Below the pieces are notes generated by a model. The model did not search any database. It had not been told where the DNA came from and worked only from the letters and a program-made list of their open reading frames with translations. A stretch of 64,000 bases of DNA from CAVWSM01 sp963799425. GTDB lineage: Bacteria > Actinomycetota > Actinomycetes > Jiangellales > Jiangellaceae. Within the stretch, counting starts at the first letter, position 1. Each line of letters opens with the position of its first letter. The DNA is taken from assembly GCA_963799425.1 (NCBI GenBank), contig CAWCXA010000019.1, positions 124,001 to 188,000 on the forward strand, written 5' to 3'. Shown here piece after piece: positions 41,299 to 50,569 of this stretch. Made by a program: the position numbers and the translations under genes.

Positions 41299-41520
41299 CT
41301 ACTTCTTGGCCGCGGCCTTCTTGGCGTAGCGAGCCTCGAACCGGGCCACGCGGCCGCCGGTGTCGAGGAGCTTCTGCTTGCCGGTGTAGAAGGGGTGGCA
41401 CTGCGAGCAGACCTCAGCGTGGATCACGCCGTTCTTGGCCGTGCTGTGCGTGGTGAACGTGTTGCCACAGGTACAGGTGACCGTGGTCTCCACGTAGTCA
41501 GGGTGGATGTCGGGCTTCAT
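41299..41520 (-). CDS. rpmE: 50S ribosomal protein L31, zinc-binding form
   Basis: 73 residues, MKPDIHPDYVETTVTCTCGNTFTTHSTAKNGVIHAEVCSQCHPFYTGKQKLLDTGGRVARFEARYAKKAA. The CTCG and CSQC pairs are the zinc ligands of the 'C+' form, which can be replaced by a zinc-free paralogue under zinc starvation. It lies between rho and prfA, its common place in actinobacteria. Confidence 0.96.
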   Translation of the reverse strand: MKPDIHPDYVETTVTCTCGNTFTTHSTAKNGVIHAEVCSQCHPFYTGKQKLLDTGGRVARFEARYAKKAAAKK

Positions 41521-41664
41521 GTGTTCTCCTCGTTTTGGCAGTCGCCGGGTCGGCCTGTGGGCGTCATCACACGCCCCACCGTGAACCGGAACCGCTCTCT
41601 AGTGTGCCAGAGGACCGGGCAGGGTCTAAACGCACGGCACCGCCCAGATCTTCCGGATGCCGGC

Positions 41665-43596
41665 TCAGTCCTCGTCCTTGCCGCCGTTGAGGGTCGGCGT
41701 GGTCTTCTGGACCTGCATCAGGAACTCGTAGTTGCTGCGCGTGTCGCGCAGCTTGCCGAGCAGGAGCTCGATGGCCTGCTGCGAGTCGAGCGCGGACAGC
41801 ACCCGGCGCAGCTTCCACATGACCTGGAGCTCGTCCTTCGGCATGAGGATCTCTTCCCGGCGAGTGCCAGAGGGATCCACGTCGACGGCAGGGAAGATCC
41901 GCTTGTCGGCGAGCTGGCGGGACAGCCGGAGCTCCATGTTGCCGGTGCCCTTGAACTCCTCGAAGATCACTTCGTCCATCTTCGACCCGGTCTCGACGAG
42001 GGCCGTGGCGAGGATCGTGAGCGACCCGCCGTTCTCGATGTTGCGGGCGGCGCCGAAGAACCGCTTGGGCGGGTACAGGGCGCTGGAGTCGACACCACCG
42101 GACAGGATGCGCCCGCTCGCCGGCGCGGCGAGGTTGTAGGCGCGGCCGAGGCGGGTGATCGAGTCGAGCAGGACGACCACGTCGTGGCCGAGCTCGACAA
42201 GCCGCTTGGCGCGCTCGATCGCCAGCTCGGCGACGGTCGTGTGGTCGTCGGCGGGACGGTCGAAGGTGGAGGCGATGACCTCACCCTTGACCGTGCGCTG
42301 CATGTCCGTGACCTCTTCGGGTCGCTCGTCGACGAGCACGACCATCAGGTGGGCCTCGGGGTTGTTGTGGGTGATCGCGTTGGCGATCGCCTGCAGCACG
42401 AGGGTCTTGCCCGCCTTGGGCGGCGAGACGATGAGGCCGCGCTGGCCCTTGCCGAGCGGCGCCACAAGGTCAATGACGCGCGTGGTGAGGACGTTGGCCT
42501 CGGTCTCGAGGCGCAGCCGGTCCTGCGGATAGAGCGGCGTCAGCTTGGCGAACTCGGGACGATGGCGGGCCGCCTCTGGGTCGGCACCGTTGACCGTGTC
42601 GACGCGGACGAGCGCGTTGAACTTCTCCCGGCGCTCGCCATCCTTGGGCTGGCGCACGGCACCGGTGACAGCGTCACCCTTGCGCAGGCCGTGCCGCTTG
42701 ACCATCGCGAGCGAGACATAGACGTCGTTGGGGCCGGGCAGGTAGCCCGAGGTCCGGACGAACGCGTAGTTGTCGAGGATGTCGAGGATGCCGGCGACCG
42801 GAATGAGGACGTCGTCCTCGGTCACAGCTGGCTCGTCGAAACGGTCGCGACCCGGACGATGTTCGCGGTCGCGCTGACCGCGGTCGCGCCCCCGGCGACG
42901 GCGGCGGCGGCCGCGGCCGTCCTCGTCGTCGTCGTACTGTGCAGCGCGGGCGTCTTCACGCGGTCCGCGGTTGTCCTGCCGGCCGTCGCGACCCTGGCGG
43001 TTGTCCTGCCGGTCGTCGCGACCCTGGCGGTCGCGGTTGTCCTGGCGGTCGCGGTTGTCCTGGCGGTCACGGTTGTCTTGCCGGTTGTCCGGCCGGCCCT
43101 CGCGACGGTCCTGCCGGTCGCCCCGGTCCTGAGGCTCCACGCGGTCGACGGCAGGCGCCTCAGCGCGCTCGTCGCCGGCAGCGGAGTCGGAGACCGCCTC
43201 GGTGGAGTCGGTGCGCGCCTCCGCCACGGGCGCGGTCTCAGCGGCGCCGGCGGTGGGCGCTCCGGTCGGGCGGCTTGCCCGGCGCGGTGCGCGCCGACCC
43301 ACGGAGTCCGCGGTCGGCTCAGCGGTCGCCTCGTCGAGGCTCGGCTGGTGGTTGGCAATTGCGGTCTGCTCGGCGCCACCGGCGCCCCCCTGGGCGGCCG
43401 TGATGGCCTCGATCAGCTGGCTTTTGCGCATGCGGCCGGTGCCCGAGATCCCGAGGCTGGAGGCAAGCTCCTGCAGCTCGGCAAGCACCATGCCGGACAG
43501 TCCGGGCCCGCGACGGCGCGCGCGCGACCGACCAGCAGTCGCGGTGCCCTCGGCAGGCTCGGGCTGGGTATCAACAACGTCGATTGTTTCGCTCAC
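41665..43596 (-). CDS. rho: Transcription termination factor Rho with long disordered insertion
   Basis: A hexameric RNA helicase that ends transcription. Residues 30-68 form the Rho_N helical domain (GLSGMVLAELQELASSLGI...). Residues about 70-255 are low-complexity, Ala/Pro/Glu-rich and then Arg/Asp/Gln/Asn repeats. The RNA-binding cold-shock domain starts near 260 (VAGILDILDNYAFVRTSGYLPGPNDVYVS). The ATPase P-loop is SPPKAGKT (391-398), with the VLVDERPEEVTDM and Q/R loops after it. Total 643 residues against 419 in E. coli. Such insertions are known in actinobacterial Rho and bind RNA. GTG start at 43596. Confidence 0.96.
   Translation of the reverse strand: MSETIDVVDTQPEPAEGTATAGRSRARRRGPGLSGMVLAELQELASSLGISGTGRMRKSQLIEAITAAQGGAGGAEQTAIANHQPSLDEATAEPTADSVGRRAPRRASRPTGAPTAGAAETAPVAEARTDSTEAVSDSAAGDERAEAPAVDRVEPQDRGDRQDRREGRPDNRQDNRDRQDNRDRQDNRDRQGRDDRQDNRQGRDGRQDNRGPREDARAAQYDDDEDGRGRRRRRRGRDRGQRDREHRPGRDRFDEPAVTEDDVLIPVAGILDILDNYAFVRTSGYLPGPNDVYVSLAMVKRHGLRKGDAVTGAVRQPKDGERREKFNALVRVDTVNGADPEAARHRPEFAKLTPLYPQDRLRLETEANVLTTRVIDLVAPLGKGQRGLIVSPPKAGKTLVLQAIANAITHNNPEAHLMVVLVDERPEEVTDMQRTVKGEVIASTFDRPADDHTTVAELAIERAKRLVELGHDVVVLLDSITRLGRAYNLAAPASGRILSGGVDSSALYPPKRFFGAARNIENGGSLTILATALVETGSKMDEVIFEEFKGTGNMELRLSRQLADKRIFPAVDVDPSGTRREEILMPKDELQVMWKLRRVLSALDSQQAIELLLGKLRDTRSNYEFLMQVQKTTPTLNGGKDED
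43027..43080 (-). repeat. Three tandem 18-bp units inside rho
   Basis: Three consecutive 18-bp units (43027-43044, 43045-43062, 43063-43080, the last with two changes) encode a six-residue unit built from Gln-Asp-Asn-Arg-Asp-Arg in the disordered part of Rho. Similar looser copies flank them. Copy number may vary between strains. Confidence 0.7.
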
Positions 43597-43871
43597 GAAA
43601 GGTCCTTTCCTGGACCGGAGGCGCCGGAACGTCCGGCAGCGCTTACATATCCCGGCAAAGCCGGGACGACACGAGGCTCCACCACTAGGCGGGTTGCCCC
43701 AGGTGCCGAAGGTGCGGAGAACCGAGCCTTCAAAGGAGGGGCCACAGGTTCAGCAGAATGATTCCGAAGCAAACCCGTGTGGGTGACCCACCAGCTAGGG
43801 GTCGGTGCGATGCGAGGGTAACACGCCGGTTCCTGGAACGGGACACCCCGCCGCATGTCGGGTCAGCATTC
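43597..43871 (-). promoter_or_regulatory. rho 5' leader / rho-thrB intergenic region
   Basis: 275 bp without a gene. It contains a short perfect hairpin, TCCCGGC-AAA-GCCGGGA at 43650-43666, 54 bp upstream of the rho start, and a second GC-rich inverted segment (GCCGGAACGTCCGGC) near 43624. As rho is autoregulated by attenuation in other bacteria, the leader may carry that control. Read in the thrB direction the hairpin could be that operon's terminator. Confidence 0.4.
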
Positions 43872-44766
43872 TTAGCTGACCACGGCTGCACCGCCAACCT
43901 CCCCGGCAACGGCTCGCCACCCTGTCGGCGCCAGCTCCACGACGCTGTCGACACTGGCTTCGTCGGCCAAGACAAGGACGGAAGGGCCTGCCCCGGACAC
44001 GACAGCCGGGATGTCTCGGGCCCTGAGTGTCTGGACCAGCGCCGCCGTTTCCCGCATGGCAGATGCGCGGTACGGCTGGTGCAGGCGGTCGTCAGTTGCC
44101 GCAAGCAGCAGGTCGGGCCGCTGGGTCAGGGCAGCTACCAAGAGCCCGGCGCGGCCGGCGTTGAAGGCCGCATCAGCATGCGGCACCATGCGAGGCAACA
44201 GCCCGCGAGCCGCCTCTGTGGACAGCGCCGACTGACGGCACGAGCACCACGGGAGCTATGCCGCGGGCGGTGTCTAGCCTTACCGCCCGCACGCGCCCGC
44301 CTTCGACCCACGCAATCGTGAGCCCACCCAGCAGACAAGCCGCGACGTTGTCCGGATGACCCTCGACGGTCGTAGCAATTTCTAGGAGATCGGCGTCAGT
44401 CAGACTCTTACCGAGATCTCCTGCTACCCCTCTCGCCAGCAACCCTCCGGCCACAATGGCTGCTGCTGACGATCCAAGACCCCGTCCATGCGGAATCCAG
44501 TTACGACACGACAACGTCAGCGGTGGGCGAGTCATTCCCAGCCGGGAGAACGTGGCGTCCATGGCCCGTACGACGAGATGCCGGGCATCCAGCGGCACGT
44601 CGCCCGCTCCCTCGCCGTCGACACTGATCACGAGGCCACTGCCACCCAGCTCGACCTGCACCTCGTCGCTCAGGCTCAGGGCCAGCCCGATGGCATCGAA
44701 GCCGGGACCGAGATTGGCGCTCGTGGCGGGGACGCGGACCGTGATCCGCCGATCAGCCTCGGTCAT
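43872..44766 (-). CDS. thrB: Homoserine kinase, frameshifted
   Basis: GHMP kinase that phosphorylates homoserine for threonine synthesis. The N-terminal part has VRVPATSANLGPGFDAIGLALSL and the ATP loop PHGRGLGSSAAAIVAG. The frame breaks after VVLVPSV at an extra base (CC at 44228-44229 on the plus strand). Removing it restores VALSTEAARGLLPRMVPHADAAFNAGRAGLLVAAL and VSGAGPSVLVLA (third GHMP motif). The corrected protein has about 297 residues, normal for ThrB. It starts 3 bp after the thrC stop. Confidence 0.9.
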
Positions 44767-44769
44767 GGC

Positions 44770-45840
44770 TCACGCGAGCCCGATGACGGCGGCCGCCGCG
44801 GCCGCATCGGCCGGAATCGTGGCGGCGTCGAGCGGTCCTCTAGCCGAGAGCGCCGTGTCGACGTCCTTCAGCCCGTGACCGGTGACCGTGATGACCACGG
44901 TCTGCCCGCCGTCGACACGCCCGGCTTCGTGCAGCTTCAGTAGGCCGGCGACGCCAGCGGCCGATGCCGGCTCGACGAATACGCCCTCGCGACGGGCCAG
45001 CTCGGCCTGCGCCGACATGATCTGCTCGTCGGTGACCGCCTCGATGAGTCCGCCCGACGCGTCGCGAGCGCCGACCGCATCGACCCAGCGCGCCGGGTTG
45101 CCCACGCGGATGGCCGACGCCACGGTCTCGGGGTGCTCGACGGGCGCACCCAGCACGATGGGCGCCGCACCCGCCGCCTGGAAGCCCCACAACCGCGGGC
45201 GGCGCAGGGCGAGCCCGGCCGCGGCGTACTCCTCGTAGCCGGCCCAATAGGCCGGCATGTTGCCGGCGTTGCCGACGGGCAGGACGTGTAGGTCGGGAGC
45301 GTCGCCCAGCGCGTCGACGATCTCGAAAGCGGCCGTTTTCTGCCCGGCCAGCCGGAAGCCGTCCTTGTTGGCGGAGTTGACCAGCGCCACCGGATAGTCA
45401 CGGGCAAGATCGCGGGCGACCCTGAGGCAGGCGTCGAAGTTGCCCTGCACCTGGACGATCTGCGCGCCGTAGAGCACTGCCTGTGCCAGCTTGGCGGCAG
45501 CGATCTTGCCCTCTGGCACCAGCACGACCGGGTTGATGCCGGCGCGTTGGGCGTAAGCAGCCGCCGACGCGCTGGTGTTGCCGGTCGACGCACACACGAC
45601 CGCCTTGACTCCGCTCTCGGCAGCCTTGGAAATCGCCACGGTCATGCCGCGGTCCTTGAACGACCCGGTGGGGTTGCTGCCCTCGACCTTGACGTAGACC
45701 TGGCAGCCGGTGAGCTGTGACAACCAGCCCGCCTCGACCAGCGGCGTGCCACCCTCACCAAGAGTGACCACAGGCGTTGTGGCGGTGACCGGAAGCCAGT
45801 CGCGGTATTCCTCGATCACGCCCCGCCATAAGTTGGACAC
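44770..45840 (-). CDS. thrC: Threonine synthase
   Basis: PLP enzyme converting O-phosphohomoserine to threonine, 356 residues. The Schiff-base Lys62 lies in NPTGSFKDRGM, followed by CASTGNTSASAAAYAQRAG and the phosphate loop VGNAGNMPAYWAG. The form is the short class typical of actinobacteria. GTG start at 45840, 18 bp downstream of hom. Confidence 0.95.
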   Translation of the reverse strand: MSNLWRGVIEEYRDWLPVTATTPVVTLGEGGTPLVEAGWLSQLTGCQVYVKVEGSNPTGSFKDRGMTVAISKAAESGVKAVVCASTGNTSASAAAYAQRAGINPVVLVPEGKIAAAKLAQAVLYGAQIVQVQGNFDACLRVARDLARDYPVALVNSANKDGFRLAGQKTAAFEIVDALGDAPDLHVLPVGNAGNMPAYWAGYEEYAAAGLALRRPRLWGFQAAGAAPIVLGAPVEHPETVASAIRVGNPARWVDAVGARDASGGLIEAVTDEQIMSAQAELARREGVFVEPASAAGVAGLLKLHEAGRVDGGQTVVITVTGHGLKDVDTALSARGPLDAATIPADAAAAAAVIGLA

Positions 45841-45858
45841 GGCCGGCCAGTCCTCCCC

Positions 45859-47166
45859 TTATTCCCCTTCGACACGCATCACAGACAGTACGTCCCGCAC
45901 GATGTCCAGCCCCCGCAGGTCGGCGACGGTCGCGGACAGGGCCGCATCGCGGGCCGCGTGCGTGACAACGACAAGCTCGGCATCGGACTCGCCATGGATG
46001 CGTTGGCGCACGGTCTCGATCGACACGTCATGCTTGGCGAATACACCGGCGATCGTCGCCAGCACGCCAGGCCGGTCGTCGACGTCGAGGCTGACGTGCA
46101 ACCGCGTGACCGTCTCACCCATCGGGGCCACGTCGAGGGACGCGTACGAGGACTCGGCCGAGCCGCGAGCACCCTGCAGCCGGTGGCGAGCAACCGTGAC
46201 GAGATCGCCGAGCACGGCGCTGGCCGTCGGAGCGCCACCCGCCCCACGCCCGTAGAACATGAGCTCGCCCGCGGCGTCGGCCTCGACGAACGCCGCGTTG
46301 AACGCATCTCGTACGCCGGCGAGCGGATGGCTGCGCGGGATCATCGCCGGGTGCACGCGCACACTGATGGATTTCTGGTCGGCGGACTGCTCGGCGATCG
46401 CCAGCAGCTTGACCACGTGGTCCATGGCCTTGGCACCCGCGACGTCGGCCGCGGTGACCTCGGCGATGCCCTCCCGGTGAACGTCCGCCGCAGTGACCCG
46501 CGTGTGGAACGCGAGGCTGGCGAGGATGGCCGCCTTGGCCGCGGCGTCGAACCCCTCGACGTCGGCCGTCGGGTCAGGCTCGGCGTAGCCGAGTGTCTGG
46601 GCCTCCTCCAACGCCTCGGCGAACCCCGCGCCTGTGGAGTCCATGCGATCGAGGATGAAGTTGGTGGTGCCGTTGACGATGCCGAGAACGCGTCGCACCT
46701 TGTCGCCGGCTAGGGACTCGCGCAGTGGCCGGACGAGCGGAATCGCGCCGGCGACCGCGGCCTCGTAGTAGAGATCGACGCCCTGCTTGTCCGCCGCCTC
46801 ATAGAGGGTGGCTCCGTCTTCGGCGAGCAACGCCTTGTTGCCGGTCACGACGGACTTACCGTGCTCCATCGCGGACAGGATCAGTGACCGGGCAGGCTCG
46901 ATGCCGCCGATGACCTCGATGACGAGATCGACATCGTCACGGACCACGAGCGCGGCCGCATCGGTCGTGAACAGTGCCCGGTCGACACCCGTCGCGGTGC
47001 GGTCTTTCCCAAGGCGTCGTACGGCGACGCCGGCAAGCTCGAGCGGCGCCCCGGCGCGGGCCGCGAGGTCAGTGGCATGGGTGGTGAGCCGGCGGGCCAC
47101 CTCAGACCCGACGTTTCCACAGCCGAGCAGCGCCACCTTCAATGCTTGAGCATGTCGCGCACCCAT
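45859..47166 (-). CDS. hom: Homoserine dehydrogenase
   Basis: NAD(P)-dependent reduction of aspartate semialdehyde to homoserine, 435 residues. The Rossmann motif is VALLGCGNVGSEVARRL; VTGNKALLAEDG and NGTTNFILDRM are substrate-site motifs, with the catalytic Lys in the DVEGFDAAAKAAILASLAF region. The C-terminal ACT domain (HVSLDVDDRPGVLATIAGVFAKHDVSIETVRQ) gives feedback control by threonine. ATG 47166 is chosen for its GGAG ribosome site; the long upstream frame overlaps lysA. Confidence 0.95.
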   Translation of the reverse strand: MGARHAQALKVALLGCGNVGSEVARRLTTHATDLAARAGAPLELAGVAVRRLGKDRTATGVDRALFTTDAAALVVRDDVDLVIEVIGGIEPARSLILSAMEHGKSVVTGNKALLAEDGATLYEAADKQGVDLYYEAAVAGAIPLVRPLRESLAGDKVRRVLGIVNGTTNFILDRMDSTGAGFAEALEEAQTLGYAEPDPTADVEGFDAAAKAAILASLAFHTRVTAADVHREGIAEVTAADVAGAKAMDHVVKLLAIAEQSADQKSISVRVHPAMIPRSHPLAGVRDAFNAAFVEADAAGELMFYGRGAGGAPTASAVLGDLVTVARHRLQGARGSAESSYASLDVAPMGETVTRLHVSLDVDDRPGVLATIAGVFAKHDVSIETVRQRIHGESDAELVVVTHAARDAALSATVADLRGLDIVRDVLSVMRVEGE

Positions 47167-47263
47167 TGCTCGCTCCTGCTCCTGCTCTCCCTCGTGGACC
47201 CGGATCAGTCTGTTGACGGCCGACGAATCGTGCGGACCTGGTCCATGATGCGAGACATTTGTC

Positions 47264-48682
47264 TCATTCTTCGTCCAGCCGCAGAAGATCTTCCTCCGTC
47301 TCGCGGCGCACGAGGACGCGAACAGAGCCCTCCCGTACCCCGAGCACCGGCGGTCGCGGCACGTGGTTGTAGTTGCTCGCAAGCGAGCGGCAGTAAGCCC
47401 CGGTCGCGGGAACCGCGACAAGGTCACCCGGCTGGATGTCGCCCGGGAGGAACTCGTCCTTCACCACGATGTCACCGCTCTCGCAGTGCTTGCCCACGAC
47501 GCGGGCAAGCACTGGGGCGGCGGCGGATCGGCGGCTCGCCAGGGTGGCCGAGAAGTCGGCACCGTATAGAGCCGTACGGATGTTGTCGCTCATGCCGCCG
47601 TCGACCGCGACGTACGTGCGGGTGGCGCCAGCGTCGAGCGTGACCTGCTTGACCGTGCCGACCTCGTACAGCGTGAAGGTGGTGGGACCCACGATCGCGC
47701 GCCCCGGCTCGATCGAGATGTGGGGAACCGCGACGCCGCGAGCACGGCACTCGTTCTCGACGATCTCGGCCAGCGCGGCCGCGAGCTGCTCGGGCGGCTC
47801 CGGATCGTCCTGGCTCGTATAGCGGATGCCGAAGCCCCCACCCAGGTCGAGCTCGGGCAGCGCGATGCCATGCGTCTCGCAGAGCGCCGCGTGGAGTCCG
47901 ATGGCGCGCCGGGCGCTCACCTCGAAGCCCGAGGTGTCGAAGATCTGCGAGCCGATGTGCGTGTGCAGCCCGATGAGGTCGAGCGACGGTTGGGCCAGCA
48001 CCTGAGCGATCACCGCGGCGGCCGTGCCATCGGCAATCGAGAGGCCGAACTTCTGGTCCTCGTGCGCCGTGGCGATGAACTCGTGGGTGTGCGCCTCAAC
48101 GCCCACGGTGACGCGCACCATCACGGGCACCCGCCGATCGGCTGCCGCCGCGATGCGAGCGAGGCGGTCGACTTCAACTGGCGAGTCGACAACGATCCGA
48201 CCGACACCGGCTTCGACAGCGTGGGTGAGCTCCGCGATCGACTTGTTGTTGCCGTGCATGCCGACGTGGCTCGCCGGAAAGCCGGCTCGTTGCGCGACCG
48301 CCAGCTCGCCGCCGGTGCAGACGTCGAGCCCGAGCCCCTCCTCCGCCACCCAGCGGGCGACGGCCCTGCTCAGGAATGCCTTGCCTGCGTAGTAGACATC
48401 GGCTCCGGAGTGCCGAGCAAAGGCCGCCTCGAAGGCCTCCCTGAATGCACGTGCCCGAGCCCGGAAGTCGGCCTCGTCGAGGATGTACGCCGGGGTGCCG
48501 AACTCTTCGGCGATCCGGGTGACCGGGACACCGCCCACTGCAAGCACACCGTCGTCCGCCCGGCGTACCCCGCTCGGCCAGAGTCCGTCGAACAAGGCGT
48601 TGACGTCGGTCGGGCGACGCAGCCAGGGCGGCCCTCGATGGCCGAGGTCGGCGTGCAGGGCTCCCGCCTCGTGTGCAGGCAC
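47264..48682 (-). CDS. lysA: Diaminopimelate decarboxylase
   Basis: PLP alanine-racemase-fold decarboxylase making L-lysine from meso-DAP, 472 residues. The PLP lysine lies in DVYYAGKAFLSRAV; HTHIGSQI, the GGGFGI phosphate loop, EPGRAIVGPT and GAYCRSLASNYN (catalytic Cys) follow. The N-terminus HEAGALHADLGHRGPPWLRRP is the actinobacterial extension. The GTG start lies 6 bp after the argS stop. Confidence 0.95.
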   Translation of the reverse strand: MPAHEAGALHADLGHRGPPWLRRPTDVNALFDGLWPSGVRRADDGVLAVGGVPVTRIAEEFGTPAYILDEADFRARARAFREAFEAAFARHSGADVYYAGKAFLSRAVARWVAEEGLGLDVCTGGELAVAQRAGFPASHVGMHGNNKSIAELTHAVEAGVGRIVVDSPVEVDRLARIAAAADRRVPVMVRVTVGVEAHTHEFIATAHEDQKFGLSIADGTAAAVIAQVLAQPSLDLIGLHTHIGSQIFDTSGFEVSARRAIGLHAALCETHGIALPELDLGGGFGIRYTSQDDPEPPEQLAAALAEIVENECRARGVAVPHISIEPGRAIVGPTTFTLYEVGTVKQVTLDAGATRTYVAVDGGMSDNIRTALYGADFSATLASRRSAAAPVLARVVGKHCESGDIVVKDEFLPGDIQPGDLVAVPATGAYCRSLASNYNHVPRPPVLGVREGSVRVLVRRETEEDLLRLDEE

Positions 48683-48688
48683 TGGTGC

Positions 48689-50353
48689 CTACATCCGCTC
48701 GGGCGCGGAGACCCCGAGCAGGTCGAGGCCGTTGGCGAGGACCGTACGCGTCGCGGCACAGAGCACCAGCCGGGCCCGGTGCAGGTCGGTGGTCTGTTCG
48801 TCGCCCATCGGCAGCACTCGGCAGACGTCGTAGAAACGGTGGTAGCTGCCCGCGAGGTCCTCGAGGTAGCGCGCGACGCGGTGCGGCTCACGGAGCTCCG
48901 CGGCTGTCGTCACGACGCGCGGAAACTCCGCCAGCGACCCGAGCAGCAGGCCCTCGCGCTCGTGGTCGAGCAATGCCGGGTCGAACGACTCCGCATCGAC
49001 AGCGATGCCGAGGTCAGCCGCATTACGCAGCAGGGAGGCGATGCGCGCGTGGGCGTACTGCACATAGAAGACGGGGTTGTCGCTCGTCTGCCGTGTCATG
49101 ACTTCCACGTCGACCGTGAGCGGCGAGTCGGCCGGGTATCGGCAGAGCGTGTAGCGCGCGGCGTCGACGCCCGTCAGCTCGACGACCTCTTCGAGCGTGA
49201 CGATCGTGCCGGCCCGCTTGGACAGCTTGAGCTCCACACCGCCCTTGAGAATCTTGACCAGCTGGCCGATGAGCACCTCGATGTGCTCGTCAGGGTCGTC
49301 GCCCGCGCAGGCTGCCATGGCCCGCAACCGCCCCACGTAGCCGTGGTGGTCGGAACCCAAGAGGTAGATGCACCTGTCGAAGCCGCGAGCGCGCTTGTCG
49401 ACGTAATAGGCGGTGTCGGACGCGAAGTAGGTGAGCTCGCCATCAGCCTTGATGAGCACACGGTCCTTGTCGTCACCGAAGTCGGTCGTGCGCATCCAGA
49501 CTGCGCCGTCCTTCTCGAAGACATGCCCCTGCTCGCGCAGCTTGGCCATGCCCCGCTCGACCGCGCCGGACTCGTGCAGAGTGCGCTCGGAGTACCAAAC
49601 GTCGAAATGCGTGTTGAAGCCCTCGAGGACGTGCTGTTGCTGATGGAGCTGCCGCTGGTAGCCCTCCTCGCGGAACGCAGCGAGCTGGTCTTCGTACGGC
49701 AGTGACATGATCTCCGGTACCTCGGCGACGATCGCGGCGGCGAGGTCAATGATGTAGGCGCCGTGGTAGCCGTCCTCCGGGATCGGACGACCATGCGCTG
49801 CGGCTCGGAGCGACGCGCCGAACTTGTCCATCTGGACGCCGCGGTCGTTGATGTAGAACTCGCGGACGACGCGGGCGCCGGCCGCCTCGAGCACGCGGCC
49901 TATGGCGTCGCCTACTGCCGCCCAGCGGGTGTGACCGAGATGCAGCGGGCCGGTGGGGTTGGCCGAGATGAACTCAACGTCGATCGACTGGCCGGAGAGG
50001 TTCTCGGTGTGGCCGTACCTTGCAGCGCTGGTGACGATCGCGCGGGCCACCTCCCCAGCCGCGGCGGCATCGAGGGTGATGTTGAGGAAGCCCGGTCCGG
50101 CGATGTCGACGCCCTTGATGCCCGGCGTGGCAGCTAGCCGATCGGCGAGCAGCTGCGCAAGCTCACGCGGGTTGCGGCCCGCCTTCTTGGCGAGCTGCAG
50201 TGCGACGTTGGTGGCATAGTCACCGTGCTCGGTGTTCCTCGGGCGCTCCACCGTCACGCGCTCCGGCACACCGTCTGCCAGGCTCAGCTCGCCCGCGTCG
50301 ACAGCGGCCGAGAGAGCGTCGTGGATCACGGTCGACAGCTGCTCGGGAGTCAC
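48689..50353 (-). CDS. argS: Arginyl-tRNA synthetase
   Basis: Class I synthetase charging tRNA-Arg, 554 residues. The HIGH motif is HLGH (138-141) in ANPTGPLHLGHTRWAAVGDA. The KMSKS loop is the altered KLSKRAG, as in many ArgRS that need tRNA for activation. The N-terminal Arg-S domain (VTVERPRNTEHGDYATNVALQLAK) and the C-terminal DALR anticodon domain (NPVFYVQYAHARIASLLRNA) are complete. It is the first gene of the argS-lysA-hom-thrC-thrB run and diverges from tRNA-Arg. Confidence 0.96.
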   Translation of the reverse strand: MTPEQLSTVIHDALSAAVDAGELSLADGVPERVTVERPRNTEHGDYATNVALQLAKKAGRNPRELAQLLADRLAATPGIKGVDIAGPGFLNITLDAAAAGEVARAIVTSAARYGHTENLSGQSIDVEFISANPTGPLHLGHTRWAAVGDAIGRVLEAAGARVVREFYINDRGVQMDKFGASLRAAAHGRPIPEDGYHGAYIIDLAAAIVAEVPEIMSLPYEDQLAAFREEGYQRQLHQQQHVLEGFNTHFDVWYSERTLHESGAVERGMAKLREQGHVFEKDGAVWMRTTDFGDDKDRVLIKADGELTYFASDTAYYVDKRARGFDRCIYLLGSDHHGYVGRLRAMAACAGDDPDEHIEVLIGQLVKILKGGVELKLSKRAGTIVTLEEVVELTGVDAARYTLCRYPADSPLTVDVEVMTRQTSDNPVFYVQYAHARIASLLRNAADLGIAVDAESFDPALLDHEREGLLLGSLAEFPRVVTTAAELREPHRVARYLEDLAGSYHRFYDVCRVLPMGDEQTTDLHRARLVLCAATRTVLANGLDLLGVSAPERM

Positions 50354-50442
50354 CGGACAATGTTATAGGCCCGGCCTTATCGGCCGAGGTCAGGCGGTTC
50401 CGGGCGGCCGGTGCGCGGCTGGTATTCTCGACTGCGCCCGGA

Positions 50443-50517
50443 GCCCCCGTAGCTCAGGGGATAGAGCATCGCCCTCCGGAGGCGGGTGCGTAGGTTCGAA
50501 TCCTACCGGGGGCACCA
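50443..50517 (+). tRNA. tRNA-Arg (anticodon CCG)
   Basis: The acceptor arm GCCCCCG (50443-50449) pairs with CGGGGGC (50507-50513). The D-arm is GCTC/GAGC; the anticodon stem TCGCC/GGCGG encloses CTCCGGA with anticodon CCG, reading CGG. The T-arm is GTAGG-TTCGAAT-CCTAC; discriminator A, and CCA is encoded (50515-50517). It lies 89 bp from the divergent argS start. Confidence 0.97.
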
Positions 50518-50569
50518 ATCACCCTGATGGGGCGATGCGTTCGCGCGCACGTGCATCCATGTTCACAAT

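Noticed and set aside
43027..43080. CRISPR-like repeat array
   Set aside because: The 18-bp units are contiguous with no spacers, in frame within rho, and encode the disordered Arg/Asp tract.
41395..43761. A 788-codon plus-strand frame opposite rho and rpmE
   Set aside because: Antisense shadow; its repeats (VVLAVAVVLAVTVV) are only the mirror of the Rho Arg/Asp repeats.
46411..46426. Another copy of the GACCACGT repeat
   Set aside because: The match lies inside hom coding sequence and lacks the rest of the element.
47720..49705. A 661-codon plus-strand frame opposite lysA and argS
   Set aside because: Antisense shadow of two complete biosynthetic genes.
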